This document shows positions 21,478 through 33,245 of a DNA stretch of 64,000 bases, piece by piece. Every line of letters starts with the position of its first letter. Positions within the stretch are counted from its first letter, which is position 1. This stretch comes from Saccharina japonica (lineage: Eukaryota; Sar; Phaeophyceae; Laminariales; Laminariaceae). Under the pieces are notes generated by a model. The model was not told the origin of the DNA. It searched no databases and was given only the letters and a program-made list of their open reading frames with translations. The position numbers and the translations under genes were made by a program. The stretch covers positions 19,320-83,319 of the forward strand of contig MEHQ01002267.1 in the NCBI GenBank assembly GCA_008828725.1, given 5' to 3'.

Positions 21478-24400
21478 AATTGAGTAGCGCTATCCAGAGC
21501 GGTTCAGCCCCACCTTGCCCCATGGGTAGGGAGGCTGGGTGCCACAACCCGCAGAACACTGGGTCCCATGGCGCGCCGAGCCGTGGTCGTGGCGCAATCC
21601 CGACGCAGTTCTGGCAGCCATCTAGCCGGCCTAACTGCTGACTTCCAATTTTGAATTACTATTCTGGCAGCTGATTGGTTGCCCAAATCCATGCCAATGA
21701 GCTACTGGCTCTTATTCTAGAACATCGGTGCTGAAAAGAGGCACCGAGGTTCGCAAAACCCGCGGGTAGGGATATGCTCCCATATCCGCCGGTCATAAAT
21801 CCTCCATATTCTCTCACAACTCTCGCGGCCACCGGCGGACAAAAACGGCGATTCCCGAGCTCGCACACTGCCCGCACGGTATGGAAACTCCACCCCATGC
21901 AGTTAGGTATACGATGGTGCAGGCTCAGGAGGCCCGCGCGCATCGGGACGATAAGTTCCATACCGGATCAGAAATCCTTCCATACATCTACAAATCCAAA
22001 AACCGAGGACGGCAAACGGAACATCCCCCGGATTCGACACCGCCTCACAAGGTGTGGAAACCCAATATCCACGGCGAACATTTACGGTTGCCTGGCCTCA
22101 CAGGAGCAGCGTGCGCTGCGAGGGTTGCCCCCTCGGGGCAACGTCGAAGGTCCCGCGCACCCGGGATGATAACGCTTAACATCCCGCGGATCCATAAATC
22201 CTTCCATAACATCTACAAACTTCAAACGAAATCAGGACGAAACGGACATCCCCGTGGGCGTCGATACGCCCCGCAAGGTGTGGGAAAACCCCACCACCAT
22301 TGGCTGATTGCTTGATTTTAGCTGGGGCGCTGGAGTTTCATAGAGCCAGCACGCAGCGAGGGATTGACCTCTCGTGGCAACGGCGAGTCCCGCCGCACCC
22401 GGGGATGATACTATCCAATCCCGGATCAGAAATCCCTCCATATCTCTTTACGAGCTTCCGGCCAAAACGGGCGGACAAAAAACGGCGATTTCCCGGCTCG
22501 ACACTGGCCCGCACGTCTGGAAACTCCACCCCCATCAGTTGGTCACTGATTGGCTGCCAGGCCCTCAGGGAGCCCGCGGCCATCCTGCGGGACGATAAGT
22601 TCCCATCCTCGGATTCAGGAACCTTCCAATACATCTACAACTCAAAGAACGGGGACGCAACACGACATCCCCCCGGATCGCACACCGCTTCACAGGTGTG
22701 GAAACCCCAATAACCACGGGAACATTTACGGTTGCCTGGCCTCACAGAGCCAAGCGTGCGGCGAGAGTGCCCTCGGGCGCGAAGACGTCGAAGTCCCGCC
22801 GCACCCGGGATGATAAAGTACTCCATCCCGATTCATAAATCCTTTCCATACAGTCTACAACTCAAACGAAACGGGACGAAAATCGGAAACATCCCCCGAG
22901 TCGATTAACCGCCCGCAAGGTGGGTGGTAACCCCATCCACATTGGTTTCCTGATTGCTCGATTGTAGCTGGGCGCTGGAGTTACAAGAGCCGAGCACCGC
23001 AAGCGAGGGGTGACCGTTGACACCCCTTTGGGCAAACGCGAGGTCCTGCCGCCCACCCGGGATGATATTATCCAATCCCCGGATACCAGAAAATCCCTCC
23101 ATATTCTCTACAACTTCCGACGCAACGCGGCGACAGAAACGGGCCGATTTTCTCCGCTCTGACACTGCCCCGCACGGTATGGAAACTCCACCCCCATCAG
23201 TTGGTCACTGATTGGCTGAGGCTCAGGGAGTCAGCGGCATCCGGGGACGACAAGTTCCCATCCCCGGATCAGAAATCCTTCCATTCATCTACAACCCCAA
23301 CTAACCGGGGACGCAAACGGACATCCCCCGGATCGATACCGCCTCACAAGGTGTGGAAACCCCAATACCACGGGAACATTTTCGGTTGCCTGGCCCTCAT
23401 AGAGCCAGCGTGCGGCGAGAGTTGCCCCTCGGGGCAACGTCGAAATCCCGCCGCACCCGGGGATGATAACGTCCCATCCCCGGGTCAGAAATCCTTCCAT
23501 ACATCTACAACTCCAGCAACCCGGGGACGAAAACGGACATCCCCTGAGCTCGATACCGCCCCGCAAGGTGAGGAAACCCCACCACCACTGGCTGATTGCT
23601 GATTTGGCTGGGGCCCTGGAGTTCATAGAGCCAGCACGCAGCGAGGGTTGCCCCTCGGGGCAACGGCGAGGTCCCGCCGCACCAGGGGATTATATGATCC
23701 CATCCCCGGGTCATAAATCCTTCCATATATTTACAACTCCAACAACCCGGGGACGCAGGCGGACGTCCCCCGGGTCGATACCGCCTCACAAGGTGTGGAA
23801 ACCCCAATACCACGGGCAAATTTACGGTTGCCTGGCCCTCATAGAGCCAGCGTGCGGCGAGAGTTTCCCCTCGAGGCACCGTCGAAGTCCCGCCGCACCC
23901 GAGGATGATAATGTCCCACCCCCGGGTCAGAAATCGTTCCATACATGTACACCTCCAACCACCCGGGGACGAAAACGGACATCCCCCGGGCTCGATACCG
24001 CCCCGCAAGGTGTGGAAACCCCACCACCACTGGCTGATTGCTGATTTGGCTGGGGCGCTGGAGCCGAGAAAGCCAGCACGCAGCGAGGGTTACCCCTCGG
24101 GGCAACGGCGAGGTTCCGCCGCACCCGGGGATGATAAGATCCCACCCCCGGGTCAGAAGTCTTTCCATATGTTTACAACTCCAACGACCCGGGGACGCAA
24201 GCAAACATCCCCCGGGTCGATACCGCCCCACAAGGTGTGGAAACCCCAACCCCACGGGCAAATTTACGGTTGCCTGGCCCTCATAGAGCCAGCGTGCGGC
24301 GAGAGTTGCCCCCCGGGGTAATATCGAAGCCCCACCGCACCGGGGGATGATAACGTCCTTCCATACATCTACAATTCCAACAACCCCGGGACAAAAACGG

Positions 24401-24792
24401 ACATCCCCGGGGTCGATACCGCCCCACAATATGTGGAAACCCCAACCCCATGGGCTGATTTACGGTTGGCTGGCTCTCATGGAGCCAGCGCGCGGCGCGA
24501 GTTGCCCCTCGGGGCAACGGCGAGGTCCCACCGCACTCGGGATTGATAACGTCGCATCCCCGGACCAGAAATCCTTGCGGACATCTACAACACCAATAAC
24601 CCGAGGGCGAAAACAGACACCCCCCGGGTCGATACCGCCCAGCATGTGGTTCCTATTTTCTATTTTCCAGTTCAGAGTGGTACATCACAGCACACTGTTA
24701 ATGCGAGTACTATGTACCACATGAGGATCTTACATACTACTATGCGCAACGCAAAGCTAGCGCCACGGGCGGAGCCGTGGCCGTACCTCTAG
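21414..24792 (+). mobile_element. Non-autonomous Helitron H2, 3.4 kb
   Basis: Starts A|TCTTATTATATAAAAGCTGC with (TCTG)10 at 21437-21476. It ends with a stem GCCACGG/CCGTGGC (24762-24781), then CGTACCTCTAG followed by T. TC...CTAG ends, a hairpin ~8-10 nt from the 3' end and insertion between A and T are the Helitron rules. The middle is a ~2.7-kb tandem array. No Rep/helicase gene is present, so movement would need another element. H4 (55285 downward) has the same 5' end and array. Confidence 0.85.
21960..24640. repeat. Tandem array, about 13 units of 180-245 bp, inside H2
   Basis: The anchor AAATCCTTCCATACATCTAC and its variants recurs near 21971, 22199, 22433, 22617, 22846, 23091, 23272, 23489, 23717, 23931, 24160, 24356 and 24571. 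Units are of at least three kinds, told apart by the segment before CAGAAATCC: one with CTGATTGCTGATTTGGCTGG, one with TTACGGTTGCCTGGCC, one with GTTGGTCACTGATTGGCTG. Kinds tend to alternate. Long open frames here come from the array and are not genes. Confidence 0.9.
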
Positions 24793-25872
24793 TACCTGGT
24801 AAATGCTGCTATTATGTCTGTCCGTAATTGGGTAGCGTGATCCATAGCGTTTCAGCCCCACCTAGCCCAATGGGCTGGGTACCAAAACCTGTGGAACACC
24901 AGGTCTCGCGCCGCATCGCGTGGTGCCGAGCTGTGGCCGTCCCTCTGAGCTGCCGACAAAGCCGAGGAGTTCCTCGAGCCGGTTCCCGTGGCAGCTTCTT
25001 CTGGCATTATTTCGATTCAGATTAAGAAACAGGCATCCTATTGGTCCATAGGAACAGTGCTGTGCGGCGGGATTACGAATGCCACAGCCGAGCGAACTTT
25101 GCAGCCAGCGCCAAAATCGGACAGCAGCACACAGCAGCAGAAAGCAGCAGCAGAAAGCAGCAGCAGAAAGCAGCAGCAGAAAGCAGCAGCAGCAGAAAAC
25201 AAGAGGCGGTAGAGTGGTACCCTAGCCAATCCACGCTGACTCCCGCCGCTGATCCACTGCAAGAAGAGTCCTCCAGCAGAGTGCTCCTCCCTCCAGTACG
25301 TAGAGTTCCCCACTTGGTAGATATCAGAACGTTCAGGGAATACGTTTGTTTTCTGGAACATGATGCAGCCAGGCACGCTGAATTCAAATATTCAAATATT
25401 CGAACCGTCCCCACTGCCTACAAACAAGTCGGTGCTCTACCCAGAACAAACCCAGCAGACCCAGCGTTAGCACACCCACCAGCACAACCCTTCACACGAC
25501 ACAGGTGATATTTCCTCCGCCGTATACACAAAACGCACGATGGCATTCGACATTAACACGCCCATCGTTAATAGGGTAGCGCGAGTTTGAGCTGCCGACA
25601 ACCGCGAGCCGGTCCCCGAGCCGGTCCCCAGGGATGCGGTAGCTTATTCTGGCTATATTTCAGTTCAGGTTGAGAAGCAGGCATCCTATTGGTCGATAAC
25701 AGCAGCGCCGTGCAGCGGGATAACAGACCGCAATAATCAACAACGTTTACGATTTTCTCCTTTTCTACACTATGGAGGGATCCTGTGTACCGCCTACAGA
25801 TATGCTTACATGTTGCCATGGGCTACGCAGGGCTAGGTAGCGCCACAGGCGAAGCCATGGCCGTACCGCTAG
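24793..25872 (+). mobile_element. Helitron-like element H3, abutting H2
   Basis: Directly after the CTAG of H2 comes a 5'-worn copy of the family start (AAATGCTGCTATTATGTCTG and the CAGCCCCACC block). It ends with a stem GCCACAGG/CCATGGC (25842-25861), then CGTACCGCTAG followed by T. It contains a 13-bp minisatellite at about 25130-25195. No helicase gene. Two Helitrons lie head to tail. Confidence 0.75.
25130..25195. repeat. 13-bp minisatellite, CAGCAGCAGAAAG units
   Basis: About five CAGCAGCAGAAAG units in H3. Because 13 is not divisible by 3, successive units shift frame, so translations alternate Gln-, Ala- and Ser-rich stretches. Confidence 0.9.
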
Positions 25873-26115
25873 TGATACTTGATTATTATTTACTCTGCTC
25901 TGCTTAAGCCGTGCTTGCTGGGTACGACGATCATAATATAAGAGTTTTATGTCTACATTGAGGAGCGCTACAGAACATTGACCCTGCCTGCCTGTGTAAG
26001 GGCCCGTCATACGCCCGAGATTGGATTAACACGCTATAGCGAGTCGTCCATGATCCCGGGCCGCTAGAGGCATCCAGTGGGACAGCCCGCGGAGGGTGGG
26101 TATTTCCGCATTGGA

Positions 26116-26928
26116 ATGAATGATGTGGAATCAGAGAGTTGTGCTGCGAGATTGGAGGAAGCAGCGAGGCGGGAGCTTGCGTTTTATAAGGAAATGGCAG
26201 AGATGAGGGATATGTTGAGATGGACGGAGGAACTAGAGGAGCTGTGCACATGGAGGGCTGAACTGGTGAGCGGCTACAAGTCCTGTGCAGCTGCGATGGC
26301 TGCGCACTCTCTAGGTTATCGGACGGATGGAGGCATGACATTCGGTTTGCACCGTATTGCTTGGATTGATATTAAAATGCCCGAGATCCAGCTTATGGTG
26401 GAGAGAAGGCAAGAGGAGGCGAAGATGAAACGAGCAGCAGTCAAGCTGGGAGCCGCGACAAGCGAGACCCAGGGCGCCGACACGGGGAGGACTGCGGAAG
26501 AGGATAGGAGGACAGCTGGTGCGATGCCGCTACTGGGAGCTCAAGCAGGCACGCTCGACACTGTAGACTACTCTCACTCTGACACACCCAAATCCGCGCG
26601 AGAGCAGAGGAGGACAGCCGGGACGTTCTTATCGAGAAAAGGTTTTTCCAAAAATTCCAATATTTGTTTTCGCGTGATTTTTAGGATTTCCATTTTTTCC
26701 AAAACTAATTTCCAAATACTGGAATGCGACGCCTTCAAAATATTGTGCCCTCTGTTAAAATTCCAAACTTTGAAAAAAAAAACTTTCCTGCTTTTCCTGT
26801 TTTTTTTTGTAAAAATACTGGAAATTTTGGGGAAACGTTGCTCGATAAGAACGACCCTCAGTAAGATCGCCGCAGAAAATGCGAGGCAGATGAATTCGGG
26901 GCAGTTTCGTAGTTCGAATCGACTCTGA
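26116..26928 (+). CDS. Coiled-coil protein of repeat family R1
   Basis: The first ATG is at 26116 (MNDVESES); the frame opens earlier only from a GTG. The product is highly charged and probably helical: EEAARRELAFYKEMAEMRDM, then RTEELEEL-like heptads, then VERRQEEAKMKRAAVKL. The segment around SETQGADTGRTAEEDRRTAG is clearly related to SEAQRADLERTAAEQRRT in R1 copy B near 48.9 kb (minus), so the frame is a conserved element product and not chance. The last ~100 codons come from the nested MITE, so the natural C-terminus is not represented. No enzyme motif is present. Structural, gag-like or DNA-binding roles are all open. Confidence 0.5.
   Translation: MNDVESESCAARLEEAARRELAFYKEMAEMRDMLRWTEELEELCTWRAELVSGYKSCAAAMAAHSLGYRTDGGMTFGLHRIAWIDIKMPEIQLMVERRQEEAKMKRAAVKLGAATSETQGADTGRTAEEDRRTAGAMPLLGAQAGTLDTVDYSHSDTPKSAREQRRTAGTFLSRKGFSKNSNICFRVIFRISIFSKTNFQILECDAFKILCPLLKFQTLKKKTFLLFLFFFVKILEILGKRCSIRTTLSKIAAENARQMNSGQFRSSNRL
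26620..26857. mobile_element. MITE, 238 bp, nested in R1 copy A
   Basis: Inverted ends of ~45 bp: GGGACGTTCTTATCGAGAAA from the left, GGGTCGTTCTTATCGAGCAA inward from the right, both continuing into TTCCAAAAATTCCAATATTT-like sequence. R1 copy C runs through the same point without it (CACTCAGTACGATCGCC near 43580), which supports an insertion. The target duplication is unclear and the family unassigned. Confidence 0.75.
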
Positions 26929-27025
26929 TCTTGATATTTCCTTGTCTGTGTTTCGCTTTTTCTTTTTTCGTATTGGAGTCCGCTTTAATTTCGGGTCCAG
27001 CTTCGTCTCGGACTCCAGACACATG

Positions 27026-27840
27026 ATCAACGATTCTCCCAGATTACATTGCCAGTTTTCGTTGGCATCGTGATTGCCATGTGCCCGAACTTCCTGCAGC
27101 TGTCTCAGGTTTTGTGCCAAGCCTTTTCATTGTCGTGTATTATTCTCTGTGTTTTACGGCCTTTGCCGCCCCGTGTGTTAGTAGGGTTTTTAATCCTGCC
27201 CCCCCCCACGATTGCTTTTCTTAATTGCAGGATCGGGTTGGTGTTGGACAATTTGGATGCTAGTCTCGTGGCGTAGGATTAAATTAATTTAGTTTCCTAT
27301 ATTGTTTGCTCTGGATGTGGTGTCTGGGCCAACCTCGGGCATCGTCGCGGGTTACCTACTGATATACCCGGCTAGATAGGTGGACTCGCAGAATAACACA
27401 CGAGTGACCGCTTATTCGCGTGCCCTAGATGAAGCCCTTTTTTCTCGGGACGTGACGTTAGCCCCGATGTGTGTTCGATCCCCGTGCGGCTAGCCTACTG
27501 TAGCTTCCCTTTTTAATTTCCTGGCGTTGGTGTTAATTCGGGAGTGTTGTGTAGCCTAATAGGTGGGACATATGGGAGTGGCCACATGTTCGATTAAAGT
27601 GCTAATTCGTGGCACCTGTGTTTTCCCGAAATATGTTGTCTCGGCATACTACGTATACGGACCGTCAATGTGGGCTAGTGCCGATATGGTAACAGTCTGC
27701 CCAGCGAAGTTTGTGAAGGTCCGGGACAACGGTTATGGGGATGCATGTCGTACAACGTGGAAGGTCCATCTGTTAAGGGGGCACAATGTTTGATTGAGTG
27801 TAGCAAATTTATCTATCAAGATGCCCATCGGGAGACCTAA
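27026..27840. other. No gene recognised
   Basis: Mixed sequence. A B-box-like GTTCGATCCCC at ~27475 has no matching A box or stem, so I do not call a tRNA. Nothing else recognised. Confidence 0.4.
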
Positions 27841-28087
27841 GACGCATGCTACGATAGAGGTGCCCCGTGTTTTTTCTGAGCTCTTCAATTAAGGAGCGTG
27901 ATACCTCACCGAAAAAATGATTTCGGAGGGAAATAAAAGTGCTGCCGGATGAGCGATCTCATGACCGAAGTATACGCGGAAACATATTTCGTCACAAAAA
28001 TGAATATCCGACGAATTTTGGTTAAGGAGCCCGATCGTTCAGAAACCGATTCAGCCAAAAAGTGCTACTTCTACCGTAGCACGCGTC
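27841..28087. mobile_element. MITE family R3, copy 1
   Basis: Inverted ends GACGCATGCTACGATAGAGG (left) and GACGCGTGCTACGGTAGAAG (inward from the right). The flanks CTAA and CAAA are a near match. Internal sequence (TGATTTCGGAGGGAAATAAAAG, in part) aligns with copies 2 and 3. It is 247 bp with no coding content. Confidence 0.75.
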
Positions 28088-28808
28088 CAAAAGTGGGTAA
28101 TACTGCTGCACACTTGCGTGACACGAGGAGACTGGGCAACCCCGGCGAGTGAGCATCCTAGCGATCTACTGGCCTCGACAAACCTCCGCCAAAACAAGCA
28201 AAAACGAGAAAGGAGATCACCAACACGAGGGTTGTCACCTCGGCCAAAACCACGTTATCGCGTATCCCTCATCCAAGGTACAAAAACACGTACCTGGTGC
28301 CAGGGTCTTCTATGGGTTGGTGAAGCTACTTCACACTTTGAATCTAAGCAGAGCACGGGCGTCAGATGCATTCCAGATACGTTGCGCTAGGACCGGAGAG
28401 GGCAATCACTTAAGGAAGAGGCCCTGTGCGGTCTGTACACCCTGAAACCGTTAATGATCCGCATTGCGTGATGGTGCACCGATATGCTACACGTACGTAC
28501 CAGGTAGGTTTTTGGCTATGGCCCAACACATGTGTTATGCTGGAAAGGGGGCCCATTGATGAGGGCACCACAGCAAGCTGGTTTCTTCAAACCAGCCGAG
28601 AATATTCAAATACATCACACGGCGTGCTTGCGCTTGGCCACGTCGTGATCGCCATGCCATTTTACAGAGAGCTCTCAAACTAAACAAAAACCGTACGTTT
28701 TCTAGGCCTGCCACGCATGATAGGCTACTTCGTCGCCCGGGATATTTCTCCGTCCGTTTTGCTTTTGCGACAATCCCTTTTACCCCGCACTCCTTGTCGC
28801 AACATTGC
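28088..28808. other. No gene recognised
   Basis: Mixed sequence between two MITEs, with only short domain-free frames. Confidence 0.4.
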
Positions 28809-28811
28809 TTA

Positions 28812-29019
28812 GGGCCCGTATTAACGAAGAAGAAAAAAATCAATTTGGATTTTTTTTAATTCAAATCCGCTTTTAATTGGTCAACACACGCACCAGCACC
28901 AAAGATTAGGATCTTGGGGCATAAAAATTGGTGCTGGTGCGTGTGTTGACCAATGAAAAGCGAATTTTTATTTTTATTTTTCCAAATTGAATTTATTTCA
29001 TACTCGTTAATACGGGCCC
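28812..29019. mobile_element. Tourist-like (PIF/Harbinger) MITE, 208 bp
   Basis: TTA duplicated at 28809-28811 and 29020-29022. Both ends read GGGCCCGTATTAACGA inward. The arms continue as ~90-bp inverted repeats (GGTCAACACACGCACCAGCA and its inverse) around a ~25-nt centre. A TTA target with GGGCC ends is the PIF/Harbinger signature. It would fold into one long hairpin. Confidence 0.85.
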
Positions 29020-29022
29020 TTA

Positions 29023-29679
29023 CGCTCGGCGATCGTCTGGACAAGACGTGGTCATTAATGCTTTAATGTCTCCCCCCCGGTACTGGCCTTCGTTTCTATC
29101 GCGCCGAGGGTTCGGGACTCCCACTGCTCGTCGATTCTCATCGAATTCTGTCACTCGCGCTCTCGCGGTTTCAACGCACTCAACAGCCGGCGTCGGCCGA
29201 CAGGGATGGTAATCGAATCGCATACACTGCCGTGCACACCATAGAAAATTACGGCTACATGTCATTGTTCGGTTCCAGCGGCTTGTGGTCCACCAGAGTG
29301 TAAGGGCAAAGTTTCTGTTGTGCGCTCAGGCAACTCAACCCCGGCTTCTGCAGCTCTTGCGCGAAGTGTTTCCTGTAAGCGCCTATTCCTGCTAGTTCGG
29401 TCCATTCTCACGAAAAGGGAAATAACCGACGATACTAAAAACCAGAAAAACCAGGGGTCGACAGAACTCGACGAGTTGTCTCGAGGATAGTTACGAGCAT
29501 CCATGAATGGTTCCATGTTTTTCTTCTCCTTCAGTAAGGCGGCCTGCCTGTCGAACACCGTCCGCGAACCAGAGCACCCGCATGACACGCTCAACTCCCC
29601 TGCTTTAGGGTTTACTAGGCCGGTCCCGTTGCTCGAGAAATCACCTGTAGCGTTATATTGGGTCGTTCGATACGCAAAA
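29023..29679. other. No gene recognised
   Basis: Mixed sequence. The longest frame here (minus, 29262-29732) has one hydrophobic stretch and no known domain. I do not call it a gene. Confidence 0.35.
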
Positions 29680-29807
29680 GGGGGGGGGGGGGGGGGGCAT
29701 GGCCGTAGTCGTATGACCATAGACCCCCGCACCCCTACAATGCCGGGACGGAGCGTGTCGGGTTTTCACCGACCAGGCAGACATTGGTAGAGGAGGGGGG
29801 GGGGGGG
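29680..29807. repeat. Poly-G run with repeat R9, copy 2
   Basis: Eighteen G at 29680-29697, then CCCTACAATGCCGGGACGGA and GGGTTTTCACCGACCAGGCA as at 19240-19300, then thirteen G at 29795-29807. The R9 core is therefore bracketed by G runs here. Confidence 0.75.
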
Positions 29808-29925
29808 TCAGTGCCTGTGCGAGATAGTACAATTGCCATTCCCCGGACGTACGTAACCACCAACGTACCCCCTACCCTAACAAAACGCACCCCCTTATCT
29901 AGGGCTACGTACCAGAGTACCCTCT

Positions 29926-30199
29926 GACGCATGCTACGATAGAGGTGCACCATGTTCCTGCCTTATAAGGGTGGTCACTTGAGGAGCTCTATACCCCACC
30001 CAAAACTGATTTTGGAGGAAAACAAAAGTGCTACTATTAATAGTACCCGACGAGCAATCCCATGGCCCAAGTGTAAAATGAAATACATCTCACTACACAA
30101 GAAGGATGAAATTACGACGACTTGGGGTTAAGGAGCAATTTTCATCCAAAACAATTTCTATCCAAAACGTGCTATACCTCTATCATCGTAGAACGCGTC
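29926..30199. mobile_element. MITE family R3, copy 2, 4-bp TSD
   Basis: 274 bp with inverted ends GACGCATGCTACGATAGAGG and, inward from the right, GACGCGTTCTACGATGATAG. It is flanked by CTCT on both sides (29922-29925 and 30200-30203). No coding content. Confidence 0.8.
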
Positions 30200-30203
30200 C
30201 TCT

Positions 30204-33200
30204 GCCCTGAACAATGCACTCCAGTGAAACATCGTCAGAGTATGCCATAATCCAAACAAGTGCTGTAGTGTCGTACAGGATTTTCTTCGTCCCCAAGAGG
30301 GGCAGCCGAAACACCAACCAAAAAGCATGCTGGGGACTTTGACCATCCATCGACATGAACTCGTCAATCTGCATGCACATCCGAGGCGGTCCTAGCCTGC
30401 TGTATCTGCCAAGGCATGGCCACGAAGTATTCCTCCCTACATGTTGGACACCCTATCAGTGAGAGCGCAGCAGGAAGCGCCTTGGCTAGAGGGGACACGA
30501 GAAGCGGGTTGCCTGTGCACTACTACGCCTTCGTGAAGGCAAAACATCTGAACTACAGTGGGTGGAACGGATGCACTCACACATCCAAATACTGTCCGCA
30601 GGGTGGGTTGAATGGTCGGCGGGCAGGAGAGACATGCAGGTGATCGGGTGGTCTGTCCGCGTGGAACCTAACACCCAGTGCGGCTGCCGTGTTCCCAATG
30701 ACGCGACACACACCCCGGAGCAAACATTCGAGAAGGACGCACATGAGAGAATGATGGGAGGGGTTATACAATGGCATGGTGGCTCGTGGGATGCGCGCAA
30801 GGCGGCTACCTCGTGCCGAATTCGCAATCTACTATTTCTCACAATTGTCGGGGGACCAAGTGCACAGCAGTGGTAACAGTCATTTGCGTCCTGAGCTCGG
30901 TTTCAGAGGTTCAACTTGAAACGCCTGCATCCCCACCTGCAGCATTGGAGCTTGAACGTTCGACTAGTCGGATGGTAAGGATGAGGATGAAATGAATTAC
31001 GCAGAAAGTCTGCATAAGTTGGCAAAAACGGAACAGCTTACCGCAATTGGCTGGCTGACGAGGGTGTCGATAAAATACCCTAACACACCTTGGATTCTAA
31101 GCTAACTCGACCGCTGCAAGTGATTTTTCTCGAAAGCACGATGAGGTTAGTCCAAAGGTGGGATGCGATGCTGGCAGACGTCGGCAATACCAATGAAAGA
31201 GCCGGCACTCGCGTGTGTACCGCCAAACTCCAGGAACCACTACTATTAATAGGGGAAATCGTGAGATAATACATAGTTGTCCGAAGTCCGCAAGATAAGT
31301 TGTGATATCCTGCTGCTCATCAGCCAACCAAAACAAGCTGATACATCTATATGTATATTACGTGCACCACTACGCCAGTCAAATTCCGGACGATCGTTTG
31401 CTTGCAGGCGTCGCATGACGATTCGATGGCCAGGCACAGGACCACCCTTCAAAATTCGACACCGTTGCTTGCGATTGAGCATTGGCCGCAAATACGCAGC
31501 ATTGTGCATGCAGCGCCTCTGCGCTTTTTCCTTCGCGATATAGAGGTAGAACAACATCTGATTCGAGATGACCGCGCCTTTTCAGACGGAAACAGCCGTA
31601 AACTGACCGTACCTGTTTTTAGTGGTTACTGTCGGCGATGTGCGTGGACTCGCTAAGTGCGTGGACACATACACCTATTTCAATAAAAATACGAGGTACC
31701 TGTTGAAGTAAATGCTTCAAAGTATCGAATTAAACAAGGTATCATACCTGGTATGTGGTTTGCTAGACTAGATGCTACCTCCCAAGAAATCTCGATAGAG
31801 TTGCGCACTTCGCCTTCTTGTTAGGCTGCATAGATATGCGAAGCGAGTGCACACAATCAATGGGAAATCGCTCCCTGTGTATAGGGGACACTCGCATACG
31901 TACCAATTGCATTCCATGAGGCCTCATCGCTATCACTGCTGTTGTTATATTGGTGTTGATGCCGTTGGTAGCACCCTCGGACAAAGCGTAGGTGTACTCT
32001 CCGGTCGATCGCGGAATCCGTCCTATCCCGCTCTCCGTGTAGCAACCGTCGTAGTAAGGACAACGGGATGAAACAATGCTGAACGATTGACCCTCAATGC
32101 ACGTGGAGGTGGTGAAAAGACCGTACGCGTCGAGTCGTCGCTCGTAATGCTCAGCGTCGTCGTTTTCTTGTGCACGAGCATGCTTGCTCATAGCTGTGTC
32201 GATGTCGGCTTGGCTCGGCGTGGTCACAGTAGGTATGCGGAGCCCAGAGCCTACGGCGACGGAAGTAACCTGTTCGGTACCCAAAAAGAGGGGTAATTTG
32301 TATCCTGTTATCATTGTACGTTCTCCCCCTTTAGCTTCGATGGGTTTTCTCTGTGTACGAGCACGACCAAGCCGCCGATGGCGGCGGCTTCCGTCTTCCG
32401 TGTCGAGTGTTCACGCGGTAAATAGAGGCAACTGTTGCGTCATCTATCATGAATGTTACGCGGTACCAGCATGTCGCACGAGTAGAAGCACGTGTAGAGC
32501 TTCTTTATTTGAGTTTTACCTTGATTCCTGCTGCTTGTAGTACCTGTGCTGGGAGAGGGAGACATCACTATAAGTGGTAATGCACTACTGACACTGAAGC
32601 ATACCAATCGCACGCAGAAACATATGAAAATATCCCCGATTCCGCGATGTATCGGTTTGGGACAACTCGAAACATGTCGCGGGTGGTTCCCCCTTAGGTT
32701 AGCCAGTCCTAAGAGTACACACAACTACATATATCCCCGCCGTCCAACTGCTGTTGCACCGGGGTACTTAAGTTGTCGTAAATACCAACACCATTAACTA
32801 CCGCACGCGTATGTAGCATACCTGGGCGTCTCGATGGAAGACTGATGCTGCGCCAAGGAACACGACCGCCACGCGACGGCATATGCCGGTCGGCCCTGAA
32901 GGCATGTTGCTAAAGCACGACGGGAGAGAGCCAAGTACAAACAAAAGGAAAAGTCGAGATCAACACCTTGTACGTTTGTATTACGCTCTTCATTACGTCT
33001 TCGCTGAGCATCATGGTTGACATTTTGGCGGTTGTTTACGTTTTTATTTTTCGGTGCGTGTTTTGGTAGGGATATCTGACGTATGAAGCTCTTCCTGCCA
33101 ATTTTCACCACCGTCTCCCCCAGCCACCATCACAGAGGTATACAGTCTCGCGGGTAGATGCCAATACCTACGCCTTGCGCGAGAAAGTGTGAGTACTCAG

Positions 33201-33241
33201 TCCCCACGACCCCTGTCGCCCATACTAAGGTACCTACTGTA
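30204..33241. other. Unassigned 3-kb stretch with one long frame
   Basis: A more even base composition than its surroundings, with few repeats. Besides the 179-codon frame at 31775-32314 there are moderate frames on both strands (for example 30562-30876 plus and 32794-33111 minus), but no domain is recognised. It could be a decayed gene or element with introns. Confidence 0.4.
31775..32314 (-). CDS. Hypothetical protein, 179 residues
   Basis: Opens with an ATG (MITGYKLPLFLGTE). It contains four cysteines in a short central stretch (STCIEGQSFSIVSSRCPYYD then GCYTES) and NGINTNITTAVIAM. The tail is basic (RISMQPNKKAKC). The Cys-rich, Gly/Thr-rich middle would suit a secreted or surface domain, but there is no clear signal peptide and no family I recognise. 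It is the longest frame in a repeat-poor part of the window. It may be one exon of a larger or broken gene, or chance. Confidence 0.3.
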   Translation of the reverse strand: MITGYKLPLFLGTEQVTSVAVGSGLRIPTVTTPSQADIDTAMSKHARAQENDDAEHYERRLDAYGLFTTSTCIEGQSFSIVSSRCPYYDGCYTESGIGRIPRSTGEYTYALSEGATNGINTNITTAVIAMRPHGMQLVRMRVSPIHRERFPIDCVHSLRISMQPNKKAKCATLSRFLGR

Positions 33242-33245
33242 GTTC

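Larger units (their letters stand above)
25942..27025 (+). mobile_element. Repeat family R1, copy A (coiled-coil ORF)
   Basis: The head (GTCTACATTGAGGAGCGCT, TTGACCCTGCC, CGCTATAGCGAGTC) matches the 49500-49650 region inverted and 43798-43890 inverted. The tail (ATCGCCGCAGAAAATG, CCTTGTCTGTGTTTCGCTTT, GTATTGGAGTCCGC, GGACTCCAGACAC) matches 43565-43797 in direct orientation. It carries the coiled-coil ORF at 26116 and a nested MITE (26620-26857). The class is unknown. A gag-like retroelement is possible, so it is treated as a fossil. Confidence 0.65.

Noticed and set aside
21659-24724. Series of 100-196-codon genes in the Helitron array
   Set aside because: Frames overlap on both strands and repeat with the tandem units; no domain is present.
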